A stretch of DNA of 64,000 nt from Cardinalis cardinalis (lineage: Eukaryota; Chordata; Aves; Passeriformes; Cardinalidae). The notes beneath the pieces are model-generated. The model had not been told where the DNA came from, ran no database searches, and worked only from the letters and a program-made list of their open reading frames with translations. Shown one piece after another: positions 12,622-25,887 of this stretch. The translations under genes were made by a program, and so were the position numbers. The DNA is taken from the NCBI GenBank assembly GCA_014549065.1, contig JACDOX010000085.1, positions 248,001 through 312,000 on the forward strand. Direction: 5' to 3'. The first letter of the stretch is position 1; each line of letters starts with the position of its first letter.

Positions 12622-15405
12622 ACAGGAAACTTTCCTTTTTCGATTAGAAGAGCAGCACTGATTAGATGGCAGTGATTACAGAGNGGCTCGGGCAGAGATG
12701 CAGTGCTTGTCCCACATCCATGGAGGACTCTCTCCTCTCAGAATTTNTTGTACCAGCCTGTCTGGATGAGCCAGGCTGTCTAATGGATCAAGGAAAAGAC
12801 AAAACAGGCTCACAACCTGACTTTCAGTTTTACAGGATNTAAATAGGAGTTAGCAAGGTTGGAGAGGTTTTGACATGGGGAAAAACTGTTCCATAAAACC
12901 TTCAATTTCTCTCGTAGGGTCTCGGGGTACTCAACCATGGAATTTTCTAATTGTCCACCAGCAAAAACTGCCTACTCATAGATTCTGTATTTACATGCAG
13001 AATCCTTCTTTGCATACACTGCACTCTTTGTGAAAAATACCTAATGACAGTTGATGTAATAAGTGTCCTTTTATAGTTTTAGACCCTTCATTGATAGTCC
13101 TAATGAAAAGTGCCTCTGCAAACGCTTTTTATGACTGCACTAATTAATCTGTCAAAGTCTGTAAAACAGTCTAAAAATTGATCTCTCCAATTTTCAGAAG
13201 ACACCTACATATTTATTTATGCTTTTACAAAATACTACATTAATTCTTGCACTGTTTGCATTAATGTGATATTAGTTTAACCTAGCATTGCTTCAATCAA
13301 TAAATAAAATTAGAATAATTTTCTCTCTCATGACTAAATGCTGAATTTAGCAGTTTTTCCAGATACACAGCCAGATGAGACCAGAAAATTNATTTCATTA
13401 AGAGTTCTGTATGCTGTGCTCTTCTAAAACTGAACCTAACCTTTCCCATTGGGCCCACTTGGTTATGACAGCCCTTGAATGAAATTTATCTTAGGATGCA
13501 CAATACTTTAAATTGCCACCAGCATGAAGCATCACCAGGATCAGCTGCATTTGAATAAGGCCAAAAGAAAGAATTTCTGTGCCACCATTTTCAGCATGGA
13601 AAGCTTTCCCCTAAAATAAGACGTTGGCTGTCACTTGGCACAGCAGGGAGACAAAACTGTCAAAGAAACCATCTATCCTTATCTATCTCCTTTGATACTT
13701 CTAACTCTTCTAATGCTTAGCATTGCTAAAGGCTTTAAATTCCTTCTCCTTCGGGGAAAAAAAAGAGTCTCTTACAAGAATAAAACATTATTTGGTTTAA
13801 TTCATTCTACAGGAGAAAAGATCTTCTGAAAGCTGAATAATGTTCCCAAGGCCACATGCATTGCAGGACTAAAATGTCCTATGGGCTTAAGGCTCACATT
13901 CTTGAAGATATCCAGGTAGATGCCCAGTCCAGTTAAAAGTGTTATCAGAGCCCAAATCCCTTTGGGATCCAGGCATTGGTATATTCCTAACACACCCCAG
14001 ACTTGCAAGCAGGGCTCTGTGTTTAATAGCTGTTGGTATTGCTCTGACAGAACTATCACATTTATCCAGCATCAGCTACATGTACACTTTCAGCAGAGCC
14101 AACAAAACCAGGAATTGCCAGAGTTTGTGCAGCCTGTGGATTACACTGCAGCAGCCAGGGGATCAAGGGTGAAAAAGCCACAAATCACAGGAAATCCCAC
14201 AGCTGGCTGCTTTTGAGGGGAGACAGCACTTCTGAAAGTTGCCAAATGACAACTGCAGAGCCTTAACGTCCTTAGAAACTTCAGAAGAGGGGTGGCTATA
14301 AGCAAATCCACGATCTGTAGATTGTTTTGGAAATCCCTCCTTATTCTTTACTGTCACCCTCTGCTCAGTGAGCCTCACAGACCATGACAAGCCTAGGAGT
14401 GCCAAGCAAAGGCACATGTTGTCACTTACCCACTGAGCACACACTNGATGCTTGATTAATTAATTATAGGTGTTTTCACACTGCCCCAAAGAGTTTTCAC
14501 ACCAGTTTGAAATATGACAGTCNGCTACAAGTTATGGAAGCACAAGCTGAGAATCACAGAAACCATGAGATGACACAATTAATCAGTGTACAGAGAGGGC
14601 AAACAGCATTGCTGTGTTGGGCAGGTGTCAGCACAGAGGGGAACACCCCAGTTCAGCATTGCCACCCTGGGTGACAGTCAGACCAACTGCAGGGAGGGAG
14701 GGACACAAATAAGGACANACCACTGAGGCACCACCACCTCCCACCTCCACCGAGAAAACAAATTATGCTCTTTTGATGTCAAGACTGAATTNTTATTAAA
14801 TTGTTCACTATTAAAACAAGCAGGAAATGGCATTTCTTGCTCTTATGGGAACACAGCACAAGAGCCATTCACAGGGGGAAATGGTTCAGCAGAAGGTTGG
14901 AANTGAGCCAGAGGCAGGGCACAGTCTCTCCCCAGCAGTCACAAAGCTTTGAGCGANCAAACGCTGGAGCCACGGCCCTATGGGCCAAATCCCAATCCTT
15001 TCCTTGTGCCACAGGGCTGAAGAGTGAGAGAGCAGAACTGCAGCACTCCCTGTATTGTGCTCACTGACTCCTTTGATTCAACTGTAATCATTTTAAACAC
15101 TGAAAATGCATATTTGTCTTTGCAATAGCACTGTTGACCAAGATAGCTCATGTGAATCCTCACAGAAGAACATTTCTAACCAGAACAGAAGCCTCTTGGT
15201 ATGAAAGGCAGGATTCTTTCTGGACACAACTCTCTTCTAAGATTGTTATAAACACTTTAAAGCCCAAGGTTGTTTTATGGAAGCTCCTCCTAAATGAGAA
15301 TTAGTAGTTGCCAAGCAACCTTCAAAAGATTACCATAAAAATTCTATAGAAATATAATCACTAACATATACAAAAAGCACAGGAGTTTGTGGGGGAGTAG
15401 AAGAG

Positions 15406-15440
15406 TTAAAAAAAAAAAGAAAGGAAGAGAGAGAAGAGAC
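15406..15440. repeat. A-rich then GA-rich purine tract
   Basis: A run of A bases passes into GAAAGGAAGAGAGAGAAGAG, an uninterrupted purine strand of about 30 bases. No transposon body or target duplication is visible beside it, so I call it simple sequence rather than a retroposon tail. Confidence 0.7.
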
Positions 15441-15853
15441 ACCAGAAACATTAAGTTTTCAAACTTACTTTAAGCATTTGCTGTCACTAAATGCAATTCT
15501 GTATGCAAAGCACACCTCCACATCCATCTTAACATTTGGGCATTTTACCAACAAAGAAATCCAAGGCTTCTGAACCTTAATAGCAGTTCATGCTTTTGGA
15601 AAACAGTTGCTTTGTGTCCTCAGCCACCACTGCCACAGATCTGTATGTTAAACATGTGCTGAGGTACCTCTCTCACAGTCCATCCCTTTAAACCTTAACA
15701 TCTGTATTTTTAGTCTCATCCTTCTTCCCCCACCCTTTTGTGCTGACCAACCCTAGGGAAGGCCTGGAATAAACCTCAAAAGTTCAAGAAATGGCTAACT
15801 CAATAATTAAAACAACTTTTTGAGGTTTCTACATCCTCCTTGGAGGATGAGAA

Positions 15854-15885
15854 AATATACATTATAGACAATATACATTATAGAC
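15854..15885. repeat. Perfect 16-bp tandem duplication
   Basis: The unit AATATACATTATAGAC occurs twice with no gap, at 15854-15869 and 15870-15885. It is a small local duplication, probably a slippage product. No link to any gene is visible. Confidence 0.9.
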
Positions 15886-18800
15886 TAAATAGCCAGGACC
15901 ACAAAGCAGACCTTTAAATCATAACCTTTCCAGCCAGGCAAAACAATTCCTCTGAAAGCAACTGAACTTGAAGCTTTTATTATCTCAGCCCAGCTCCCTG
16001 AAGCCTTAAAGAGGNAAGAGATACCACAGAATGTATTATCCATGTGTCCTGCTTCTTGGATTTTCTGATTCTTTTTGCTGTCCCAAACCAGGGACATAAC
16101 ACACAAAACTAAAGCATTTTCTAACACAGCAACAAAAGGTGTATTTCCTCACTCCCATCTGTCACCATTAAAACAGGACATGGTTGAGGGAAAAAATGCT
16201 TTGAACCTGCTACTTAAGGGGGCTCCTGCCCTAAGCAAGGGTAATATATGTCTGAAAAGCCAGATGCAGGATTGCCCAGCAGCTGCACGGCAGAAATTAC
16301 CTCAACAAACTTCAGTCACCTCATCTCTGCTTATCTCCTGTTACAGGGGAAATCCAACAGGTTCTGAGGCTGTAAGACTGTGTTAATACAGATAATTGGT
16401 ATTTTCACAAGCAGGCACTCCAGGAGGTTATATTTGATACTCAGAGGAGAACCAAATGTTGAAGTCTCAGATTTCCAGGTCCTCGAGGCCGGAGCTGCTC
16501 CCAGGCTGCAGCAAGGACAGCAACGNGGGGATTCTGCTCCCTCAGCAGAAACCAGAGAACTGAAACCAGCACAGATCAGATACAGCTCCAAATCTTCATC
16601 CTTTTCCCTGGCAAGAACTGAAGAAACCAGGCAGAGTATTCCCAGCTACCCAGGCCTAAAAGGCTGTGCTAGCTCCCAACACTTCTTGAGCTGTTTCTTC
16701 AGAACTTGCCAGGAAAGAAGGAAACAGTGTGATGCATCTGATTTACTGTCATGCAGGGTACAAATGTTTGCTGACTGCACAAGCTATTAAATTCACCTCT
16801 ATTCATATATATTTCAAGATATTAAATTCAATTATCTTCATTGAAATAAATTGTGCATAGAGCAATTGTGATTATCAACTTAAATAGACCATCTTGCAGT
16901 GGAATAAATACTTGACATTACAAGTTTCACAAAATCAATCTGCTCAATATCTGTCTTTCCAACAGTTGGATGCTTAGAGCAGAGGTGTTTATCCTGCTCA
17001 TTATCCCAANCCTTCTGTGAACAATTTAGCCTCAACATTCTGGTTCATGCAAAAAGGAAAAATGTCTCAGCACTGAGATCACTGCAGTCAGAGGTAAGGA
17101 TAGACTGCAGGGACACAAACATTTACCAGGGAGTACAGCCTTGGTAACTAGATGGAGAAAACAGAAGAAAATTTGGTAAAACACTAAAGCCATGTAAGGC
17201 TGCAAAGCCCCCAGTCCCCAGAGTCAGCACTGCCTGGAGCAGATGATCAGACACCAGAGGCCGTTGGGAATCTGACCTTTACTTTGATTGTTCAATCTAC
17301 ATATTCACAGGCTGTGTCCAATGACTAAGGAACCCTTTGTGACTAACAACACTGTGTTAAATTTTGATGCTTATACCCAAATGTCTTGAGCCATCACAGT
17401 ACTCTGCTTCAAAATACTACAATCCTATTTTGACACCTGCAGCAGTTTTGCATTTACATCATGGAAGAAGGCTCAGTTGTGCTGACACAGACGTGTTCAG
17501 AGGATGGNACAAGAAAAATCAGTTCATGATGAACTTCAGAAATGCATCCCAAGCAGTTCTGTTACTTCAGCGTTTCTAATTATTTTTAGAAAGGGAGCAT
17601 ATATCAACAAGAAGCGGTGCATCATCCATAACTCCTAGTCATTGGGCTAGTTTGTCATCTTGGATTGGTGGAAGCCTTTTCAGCAAATGGGAATTTTAAT
17701 TAAAAAGACAGTTGGGTGCAAGCTGTCTGCAAAAGCTTCCTGTCACTGAGGTGCCACACAAGGCTCCCCAGCCCAGGAGGNTGGTGCTCAGCTCCCAGTG
17801 ACACAGCAGTCATCTGCAGTGCCAGCACACAAGGAAGCCCCAAATATGCTAAGTCTCTATAGCCTAAAGCTATCTTTTTTGGCTGAAAAATGCTGGATTT
17901 CTTCATGCAGTTTTTACAGCCNTGTGCCTCCACAGCTTCCAAAGCTCTTCACTCTTCCATCCTTGGTCACAATTAGTTTTGAGGCATGCTCAGGAGAATT
18001 ACTTAAGAATTCTAACAATTATAATAAAAGTGACTGCTTTCCGCAGAAAGGCAATGAAATGTATAAATGCTTCCTAATCATTGTGTAATATTGAGCCCAC
18101 AGTACCCTACATATTAACAGATTATATAAATGGCTTAACAACCATCCAAAAATCACTGGAAGGAAAAGTACAACTGTACCTGAGATAGGTGTCTTGAGAC
18201 AAAAAAAAAACTCAAACCAAACACCTTAGTTGAGAATGCAAAATGTATCAAAATACCTGTCTTGGACCTGCAAAGATAATCCTTAACTGTTGCACATGTT
18301 GTATCAATATCAAAAAATCATGCCCCAAAAGAATTGCTTTTCTTAACATACTCATACACAGAGGCAAGGAAACACAGAATCAAAGCAGTGAAAAATCCAA
18401 CACATTTGAGATCCTGAGAGGATTTTACCCACATGAGNTGTACATGAGTGAACAATGTTTCAGTGACACGTCCTTAAACTCAGCCTCACCCCATCCAGCT
18501 CAGAAGATTAAACCACTCAATCCAGTGAACCTGGGCAGCCAAAAGGGTGGCCAGAGGCNGTTGCTTGGACTGATGTCAGCCTAAAATCCGTGCTTGGAAA
18601 CAGAAGTCTCCAACTGCTGCTTCTACACTCTTTCCAGTGAGGAGCAGAACAGTTGTGGATGGCAGAAACAAGCAATGCCTGGCTAATTTTAAGTCTAAGC
18701 AAGGGGTTTTGGACTACAGGACTGTCTCTGGTAAGGAGCTACAAGTGAGCAAAACCTTAACCATGTTGAGGAGAGGCAGTGGTAGAAAAAGAAGTGGTAG

Positions 18801-21800
18801 GAAAATAGTATTTTTTTTAATTAATAAAATGTAGACTGGATCAAATGCACAGTAAATTTGATTTGTGATGGCATCTATCAACCTGCTATGAAAAACTGAA
18901 CACAGCCATCAAGCATCAGCTCTCTCAGGATTGCTGGGTCTTACTAGGCATGGTAAAGAGAAATTTTTCGTTAGTAATGTAGCATTATTTTTAATTGACC
19001 CAAAAAGCCAGCTGTCAAATTGTTTTCAGTCTGCCAAACACAGCTTTAGGTGTGTGGGAGAAGACCTAAGGACTTTAATATGTTTCTCACAAAGAAAATA
19101 TTCACAATAGAAAATGAGTGAAAACTTAATCAAATAGATGAGGAACTGAGTGAATGCCTCCAGCATATTCTGATAAATTAAGAACTGCATTCTTAAGAGT
19201 ATTATACTGTGTCTATGATCAATTCCCATAATAGCTATATATTAAAAATCCAAACCAGAAAAAATGCCTTTGCCATACTCCATACAAAGGGGTTCAAACC
19301 AGAAACAGTTTATTGGTTCTGTAATATCTTAGCTGTGAAACTTGGATGGATTGAGGAACTGAGGGGAGGATCAAAATCCACCAACACACTCAAAGATCTA
19401 AAATTAAACTATTTTNCACACACACAATTTTGGAACTGGCAGTACCCTGTGACATCAGTGGGTTTTGGCATTGCAGCATTTTATAAGCATTTACTTTTTT
19501 GACTGTAACATTTTCCAATAAGTTCTCTTGAAATTATGGGGTGGATCAGCTTTACTGTTCTCATCCCAAAACCATCCAGACTCCTCTTGTAAAGTGAATG
19601 GATTCCTTGGCAGTTATATCCTCATCCAACACTCACCACATCTCCCAGGCATGTGAAGGCAGAGATCTGAAATGCTCTGGAAGGGAAGATCCTGTGCTTT
19701 CAGTCTGATCATGAAACAAGTTCACATCCTGCACAGGAAATACCTATATGGGCACATTTTCTCACAGTTGTTGGTCTTCTGAAATTCATTCACATTTTGG
19801 AAAGAGGCCATATATCATATAGACTTGGCAATGCTGACTGGAAGCCAGATCAGTTCCTTGCTCTGGTTCACGGCAGCGCCGTACAAACGTGCTGGCACAA
19901 CAGATGGCTGGGGGAAGGTGAGGAAACAGGCATGCTTCATGTTGTATTGCTATCAAAAACAACTTTCCACCAAGCCACAGCCTCTCTATAAAACAACATA
20001 CGAATAAACACAAGATGAAGTCATTTGAAAAATTCCCAACACCTTACAGACAAAAAGAAGCAAAAGTTGTGGATTTTTCCAGCATCAAAANACATGGCTG
20101 ACAGTCCAGTCCCTCAAAAATATTTACATACAATGGTAACTAGGCTGTTAATCAGATATGGTTTAAATCTGATTATTACTGATACAAACTGCTGACTAGA
20201 AGACAGAAAAGACATTCTGGAGGAGAACAAAGAAACACACCCACTTCCCCAGCCTGCCTACAGTGACATGCTAAATGAAAGAAAATATCTACACAACCAT
20301 CAGTTCAAGCAGAAGGTTTAATACAATTCGCTTGGTTTTCAACCCAAAATTTACAGTGTTGTACTTTTATTTTCATTTTTTTTGAATGTTTAAATGCCCA
20401 AAAGCAGACATGAAAGGCAGGTGGGCCTGAAGGAAGCAAAGTCTACCATGTGATTTCCTTCATCCATAAGCAACTGACTGTAGCCAATACATGCACTGGT
20501 CATAAGAAAAACTAAGAAGGAATTTCACTTACAGATGTAATTATATGCACTAACAAAATCCTCATGACTAGGGTTCTACCTCCTACATAAACTATTTCAC
20601 TACTTTAAAATATTCCTGTATTCATGGGAATATGGCATAGGATTTCTGGACTNTCAGGAAGAATGGCAGGAAGCTTCCACGGCCCTGCTCTGCTTCAGGT
20701 GCTAGTTAAATATAATTGGACCTTTGATAGATTCAGACAGTGAAAGCATTTTTCCAGTTATCAAACTTTATGCTCTTATTTAATTATTCTGCACCCTCAA
20801 GCATAAAATGNATTATTTACATAAAACACACTTTATTCTCTGTTGATAATTTCCTCACTGTGTTGACTGACTACAGTTCTATGAAAACTTCAGGGTTTAA
20901 CTTCTCATCTATTTTATGCAAAANTAGATTTAAATAACATCAAGCCACTAAGAGAATAAACATCTCTTGAAAACCAAATCTTGTGTTTGATTCCTAATAT
21001 AGAAGACCTAAAATATTCTGTATCTTCTTAACTGCAATTACTACAGCAACTGTAAGAGCAAATCAAAATCAGCTACAGATGCAAGAGGAATAAATACAGA
21101 GTCCCTTCAAGGAAGACCCTATTAAGGAGGGAGAGGATAAGGTGTTTGGGTTTTTTCCACCTCCAGCTACTGCCATTCACAGTTCCCCAAAGAAAAAACA
21201 GTACTTTTTCCCCCTAATATTGAAAATAGACCAAACACCCTAATCCTAATGAGTCATTTTGGTGCACAGTTTTGTACAGAGCCTGTAAGTCAAGTTCAGC
21301 TAATTACACACTTAATTGTCTCCAGAAAGATAAGAATTAAGTAGCAAAAAGAAAAAAGAAAAAGCCTTGGCTACATGCTGTAATAAAAGGTATCTGAATG
21401 TCTTACTGTAATTAAAAAGTCTTGGAGACACTGAAATGCATCTCTTTTGGCAAACCTCCAGTACACAACAATCAGACGCTGACTTTGAAACTCCTTAATA
21501 AACAAAGGAAGAATAATGGGACTGAGAAAGAAATTACATCCAAACTCACTCAAGCATTAAATGGGAAAAAGCAAAACAACAAACAAAACACAAAAACAAA
21601 CGAAAAACCCACCATGCCTTTCACCCGACTTGTATACCATTAACNAGTTCTCACAAAAATTCCCCAATGCACTGAAGAGACACACGCTGTGGCTGCAGAC
21701 AGATGAAAACCAGACAATATTTCCTATGCAAATTATCAGAAGGAGCCTTTTGTGTTCCAGTCCCGTTTCCCTCTCTGTGCCACTCTCAGCGCTGCCTGTC

Positions 21801-24074
21801 CCCATGAGTGCAGCCCAGCAAAGCTGAGCCTTTCCCAGTTTCCCCAAGCCAGGTCCAGACAGGAGCCACCAGCGGCTGCTCTCCCGGCTCCACAGAGGTG
21901 TTTGACACTCAGCAGCAGGAACCATGCAGAGCCATGCCTGAGCAAAGAGGGGACATTAAAACACATTCCCTCCTTTGCCACTCAGTATCCTCAGTTAGCA
22001 AATACTGCTCACTTCATTTGTATTTGATAGGAATATCTNTGGGCATTCACTGTCTTTATTTATTGCTAGTCTCTTCCTAACAGCAAATGCCAACTTACTT
22101 AATACTGAGAACCTGATAAAAATCTCTGCAACGCCTGTCATGCTGGAGCCTTCCCCTGCTCTGTCTGACAAGGAGACTCTGATGTGACTTGATATTATAC
22201 AAATCACACTTTCTGCTCTGTTACTAAAACCTGCCATGCCGGTTAGAGGATTGTCCAGCCAACAAAGACCACTTGACAAGGGTATCTCCCNGAGGAGCCA
22301 CATTTTCTCACTGTTCTCTGCACCAGGCTGGACAGCTCTTTACAGCAGCCACCACCACCAGAGCTGCCTGGAGAAGTCAGCACTCCCTGGTGCACAGGCT
22401 NCACCTTTATCAGAGCTCCCAGGCTGAGAGCCCATCCTCAACACAGGCATACAGCACACATAGCTGTCACCAACCACCACATTCTGGAGTATTTTATCTG
22501 CAGACTCCCAAACATTCAAGAGTAATGCCCTTTAGACTGCTTTCCTGATGAGGTCTCTGCCTAGAAATGCACCAGTTCTCAGTACCACAAACAAGCAGCA
22601 GTCAAGGCAGCTCCAGGCCAGCAGTACCCAGGCTGGAGCTCAGGGAGGAGTTCTGACTGTGGCCTCATCATCTGGAGTGTTCCATTTCCTCAAAACCAAN
22701 GAGACCATGACATTTTATAAAATTTAGCTCTTACAAAACAAAATCCTATTTGGACATTCTCAGAAGTAGGGGGAAAGNGTTCAAATGAACAGTGTGACCA
22801 CATCAGGCAATCATTACAGCTGCTTTTTTCCCAAGATTCCTGCAATTCAAAAATTTTAATCATCAGCATCAATGATTGTAAACTATACTNTTCAACTGAT
22901 GAAGAGTTTCTGTAAGACTTTACAGTAGGTTTTTTTAATTAGTAACATTTCTTTATTGAAGGTAGGAAATGTCAAAATAACTGNTTTATTGTAGTCACAG
23001 TTATCAGTATGGTCACATAAAATGTCAGTTCCCATTTACACCAGACAATTCTGTGACAGGCCTAAACTAAAGAACATGCCAAGCCAAACAAAAATATCTA
23101 CTGAGCATAAACAGACCAAATAACTTTGTAAGTGCTAACAAACCATCCCTGAGCATTTAATAAAGCTTTTTAAGAAAAAAGGCACCTTAGGATCAATGCC
23201 TTTCATTCAAAATTCATGGAGCCTATTAATTTATCAAATATATATTTTTATTGGTTCTTGCACAGTTCACTTGAGGGACAGACATTTTAAAGCTAATTAA
23301 ATAGAAACCACCACATTCATTGTTCTCTGTACTCAGCTGAGGATGCTTCCACCACTCTTAGCTACTGAGGCCTTTCCATTAACATCTGACCAAAATTTTT
23401 CAAATCACATGCAAATATACAAACTGATATGAATTAACAAATCAGCTAGGACTTCTTGATTTCATTTATCCATCTATTAAAAATACAATAGTACTGATTT
23501 GGCTGATGACCAGAAAGAGCTTTCCAATNTTTAAACCACATTTCCTCTGACATGACAGCTTTCTAAAATACATACAAAAGTGTCATTGCAGAGCTGACAC
23601 ATCACACGAGGCTTCTGCTCTATGTGCAAGTCTACCTGAACTTCCAAGCAAAACCCCAGCACCATTTCAGAAAGGTGGGCACACAGCATTGCCAAACACT
23701 TCCCTAGGAAAGATGAATCAAATGGGAACTACTGGAGCTGCCTTGTTAATAGTACCTGCATAAAAGCATAAAAAACACATCTTGCATACTAAAGATATGG
23801 AATGGCNGCTACATAAAGAGAACATAAAAATATATATTTATTAAATTATAAATGAGGATAAGGGAACTTTCATTTTTAATAGACNCAGCTGGAATTCAGG
23901 TTTTTCACTGAAGAAATGTGTCAATGTATCAGCCCAGATTCAGACAGCAGGCTCACATGGTATGAGATAATTTTCCTAGCTTTATTCTAGGTGATCACAT
24001 GTAAATGAGCAGAGGCAATCTGGAGTAATCTTATGATTTTGTTTAGGCCACACAATAGCACTTTAAAATTGACA

Positions 24075-24135
24075 GAACACCCATCAAGTGTTCTTGTTCA
24101 ACTACCAAGTTGAACAAGAATACCTGATAGTGTTT
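24075..24135. other. Imperfect hairpin of about 61 nt, possible small-RNA precursor
   Basis: The core is a perfect 13-bp stem: TTCTTGTTCAACT (24091-24103), loop ACCA, then AGTTGAACAAGAA (24108-24120). Pairing continues outward with a G-T wobble, a few mismatches and a one-base bulge, ending with CACAA at 24080-24076 opposite GTGTT at 24130-24134, so the whole fold is about 61 nt. The size and imperfect stem resemble a microRNA precursor, but the 4-base loop is small for one. I do not recognise a known microRNA in it. A structured DNA element or template-switch product is as likely. The fold works on either strand. Confidence 0.35.
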
Positions 24136-25519
24136 GGTAGTTTATTTGCATTAAAACCCTACTCCATATAAAGGTTTAATATTCAAGCACTTGACATTTC
24201 TTCAGTAGGTAACAACATCATCAACTCCAAGATACCCACCATCTCTGTAAGGAGGAATATATGCAAAACACACATAGCAATTAAAGCTGTATTGAACTCA
24301 CATAGCTAAAAGCACAGGAAATGTGGAATGAAAACATCATTAATTCAGCTGCTTTGCACACAGAGCTCCACATTCATTTTTTTCTTGATTAAACACATAG
24401 GTAAATACATTAGTGTTTTGTGAACAATTTCACTGAGAATTTCCACTTAGCTTATAAATAAAGGATCATTTTGCTATGGATCACAGGGCTTCACAAGCAA
24501 AATTCCCAAGGAGGAGAAATCTTTCCCTTCCTTCTGAAATCTGTCCTCGCATAAACACACTAAGACCCTCAAGGCAGTCTCCTACTTCCAGAAATTCACT
24601 GGCTCGCTCAAAGGAAAGCCACAATTCCCTTAGCACATATTATAGGTGAGACAAAAGTGCTAAACAGCTTACCAAGCAGCATCAGGCTAATTAACATCAT
24701 ATCAGCTCTAATTGGAAGCGATTCAGCAGTGTCAGCTCTGTAGCAGGAGTCTTTTCAGGACTCACTGATGTGAAAGGCGAATAGTGACACCAAGAAGTGT
24801 TTCCTTCTCCTGCCCTGTAGAGCAATTGTTCACTGGAGAGTGGTTTGGAGTCACCCACAAAACATAACCCTGCCACTGTGCCACAATTCCCTTCCCACAG
24901 GTGAGTTCAAACGGGCTTTTGCAGGCACACCAAACTACACGGGCTGGCTAAATCACCTCTGTGGTGCTGGGAGGGGCCAGAANAGGAACAAGATCAAAAC
25001 CTCAGCTCCTTCAATCCTCAGAGGTCCTCTGTTCTTTCCAAGTTACTCCATGCAATCTGCAAGCTAAGAGGAATATCAACTCGACTGCCCATTTCCTACT
25101 AGGCAATACCCACCAGAAGTTTAACTCTTTTAATAAAGATATAATTAAAACATTTGTCAGGTCATGCAAACCCTGACCTACTTCTTTGCACTGTTATGAG
25201 TAATGAGAATCTGACAAACTAATTAAGAGTCTTAGTGTTGAGCGTGGCTATCAAGCATGTAGGCAAAGCAAGAGAAATAAAATGAGACTGTTTAAACCAA
25301 ATGAACTTCAGCAGCTTCTGTGACAGCCCATAAGGAGCATTACTGCTGTCCAACTACACAGAAAAACAACTAACAACTAAAAATATTCACCATGATCAAT
25401 GTATTAAATCCCATTAAANTATCCCTTCCTTACGAGATGTAAATTTAGAGCATTTGTTCTAAAGGACACATGAAAGACTGAGACCTTCATAGAAACCCAC
25501 ACAAAATCCTTCAACTTAC
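24136..25519. other. Non-coding DNA with possible regulatory patches
   Basis: No gene is recognised. The section 24661-24745 carries CTAATTAAC, CTAATTGG and two TCAGCTCT copies 30 bases apart. The section 25130-25260 carries an inverted pair of AGGTCA half-sites and CTAATTAAG. Both look like conserved noncoding sequence by word content only. Confidence 0.45.
25159..25179. promoter_or_regulatory. Inverted AGGTCA half-sites spaced by 9
   Basis: AGGTCA at 25159-25164 faces TGACCT at 25174-25179. AGGTCA is the classic nuclear-receptor half-site, but a 9-base gap is wider than the common inverted-repeat spacings. The spacer holds ATGCAAAC, one base off the POU octamer ATGCAAAT. Whether the site is functional is unknown. 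Confidence 0.2.
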
Positions 25520-25717
25520 TGTGCTGTGGAAGAAGCATGGCCTGTGGCCACAGCTCTCTTCACAGAGAGCAGCAGGAACAATTTTCCCAAGGATTTTCCC
25601 TGGGGAAGGCAGTGAAAAGCTCAGAAGAGAAGAAAACAACTCATCTCTATTCACTGCTCCTGTTGTTTGGCACGTGTGGAATGTGTTATGGAGATTGTTT
25701 ACCCAAAGTGATTTGTT

Positions 25718-25771
25718 AATTGGACACAGGTGAATTGGACACAGTGACAATTGGATTCCTTGACCAATTGG
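25718..25771 (-). promoter_or_regulatory. Cluster of four CCAAT boxes (as ATTGG) in the LTR
   Basis: AATTGG occurs at 25718, 25733, 25749 and 25766. The last is inside CCAATTGG, which reads as a CCAAT box on both strands. CCAAT boxes bind NF-Y and are common in LTR promoters and enhancers. The LTR is read on the plus strand, so most of these boxes are reversed relative to it; NF-Y sites work in either direction. Confidence 0.5.
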
Positions 25772-25784
25772 ATCCACCTGTGTT

Positions 25785-25806
25785 GTGACTGTCTGGAGAC
25801 AGTCAC
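25785..25806. repeat. Hairpin with 10-bp arms inside the LTR
   Basis: GTGACTGTCT (25785-25794) and AGACAGTCAC (25797-25806) are perfect reverse complements around GG, and the next pair out (T/A) also matches. It lies between the CCAAT cluster and the AT-rich section that leads to the polyadenylation signal. Confidence 0.85.
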
Positions 25807-25887
25807 AGGTTTTTCTTCAGTATTCTTCAGTATAGTATCTCATTAATATGTAATTTAGTATAGTATTAGTGTAATATAGCATAGCTT

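Larger units (their letters stand above)
8329..24074. other. Non-coding unique DNA with possible regulatory patches
   Basis: No gene is recognised. GC-richer patches at about 8380-8840, 16450-16560 and 21770-21910 hold overlapping open frames on both strands, which is the pattern of composition rather than coding. Stretches at 12420-12690 and 13020-13330 are rich in TAATTA- and ATTAAT-type words and look like conserved noncoding sequence; this is judged by eye, without alignment. Small local duplications occur at 9791-9822 and 15854-15885, and a purine-rich run at 15406-15440. Confidence 0.6.

Noticed and set aside
14545..14590. GAATCACAGAAACCATGAG as a reversed CR1 tail
   Set aside because: Only one tail-like 8-mer is present and the CR1 body is absent.
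19285..19310. GGTTCAAACC as a tRNA T-arm
   Set aside because: No A box or acceptor-stem partner lies at the required distance upstream.
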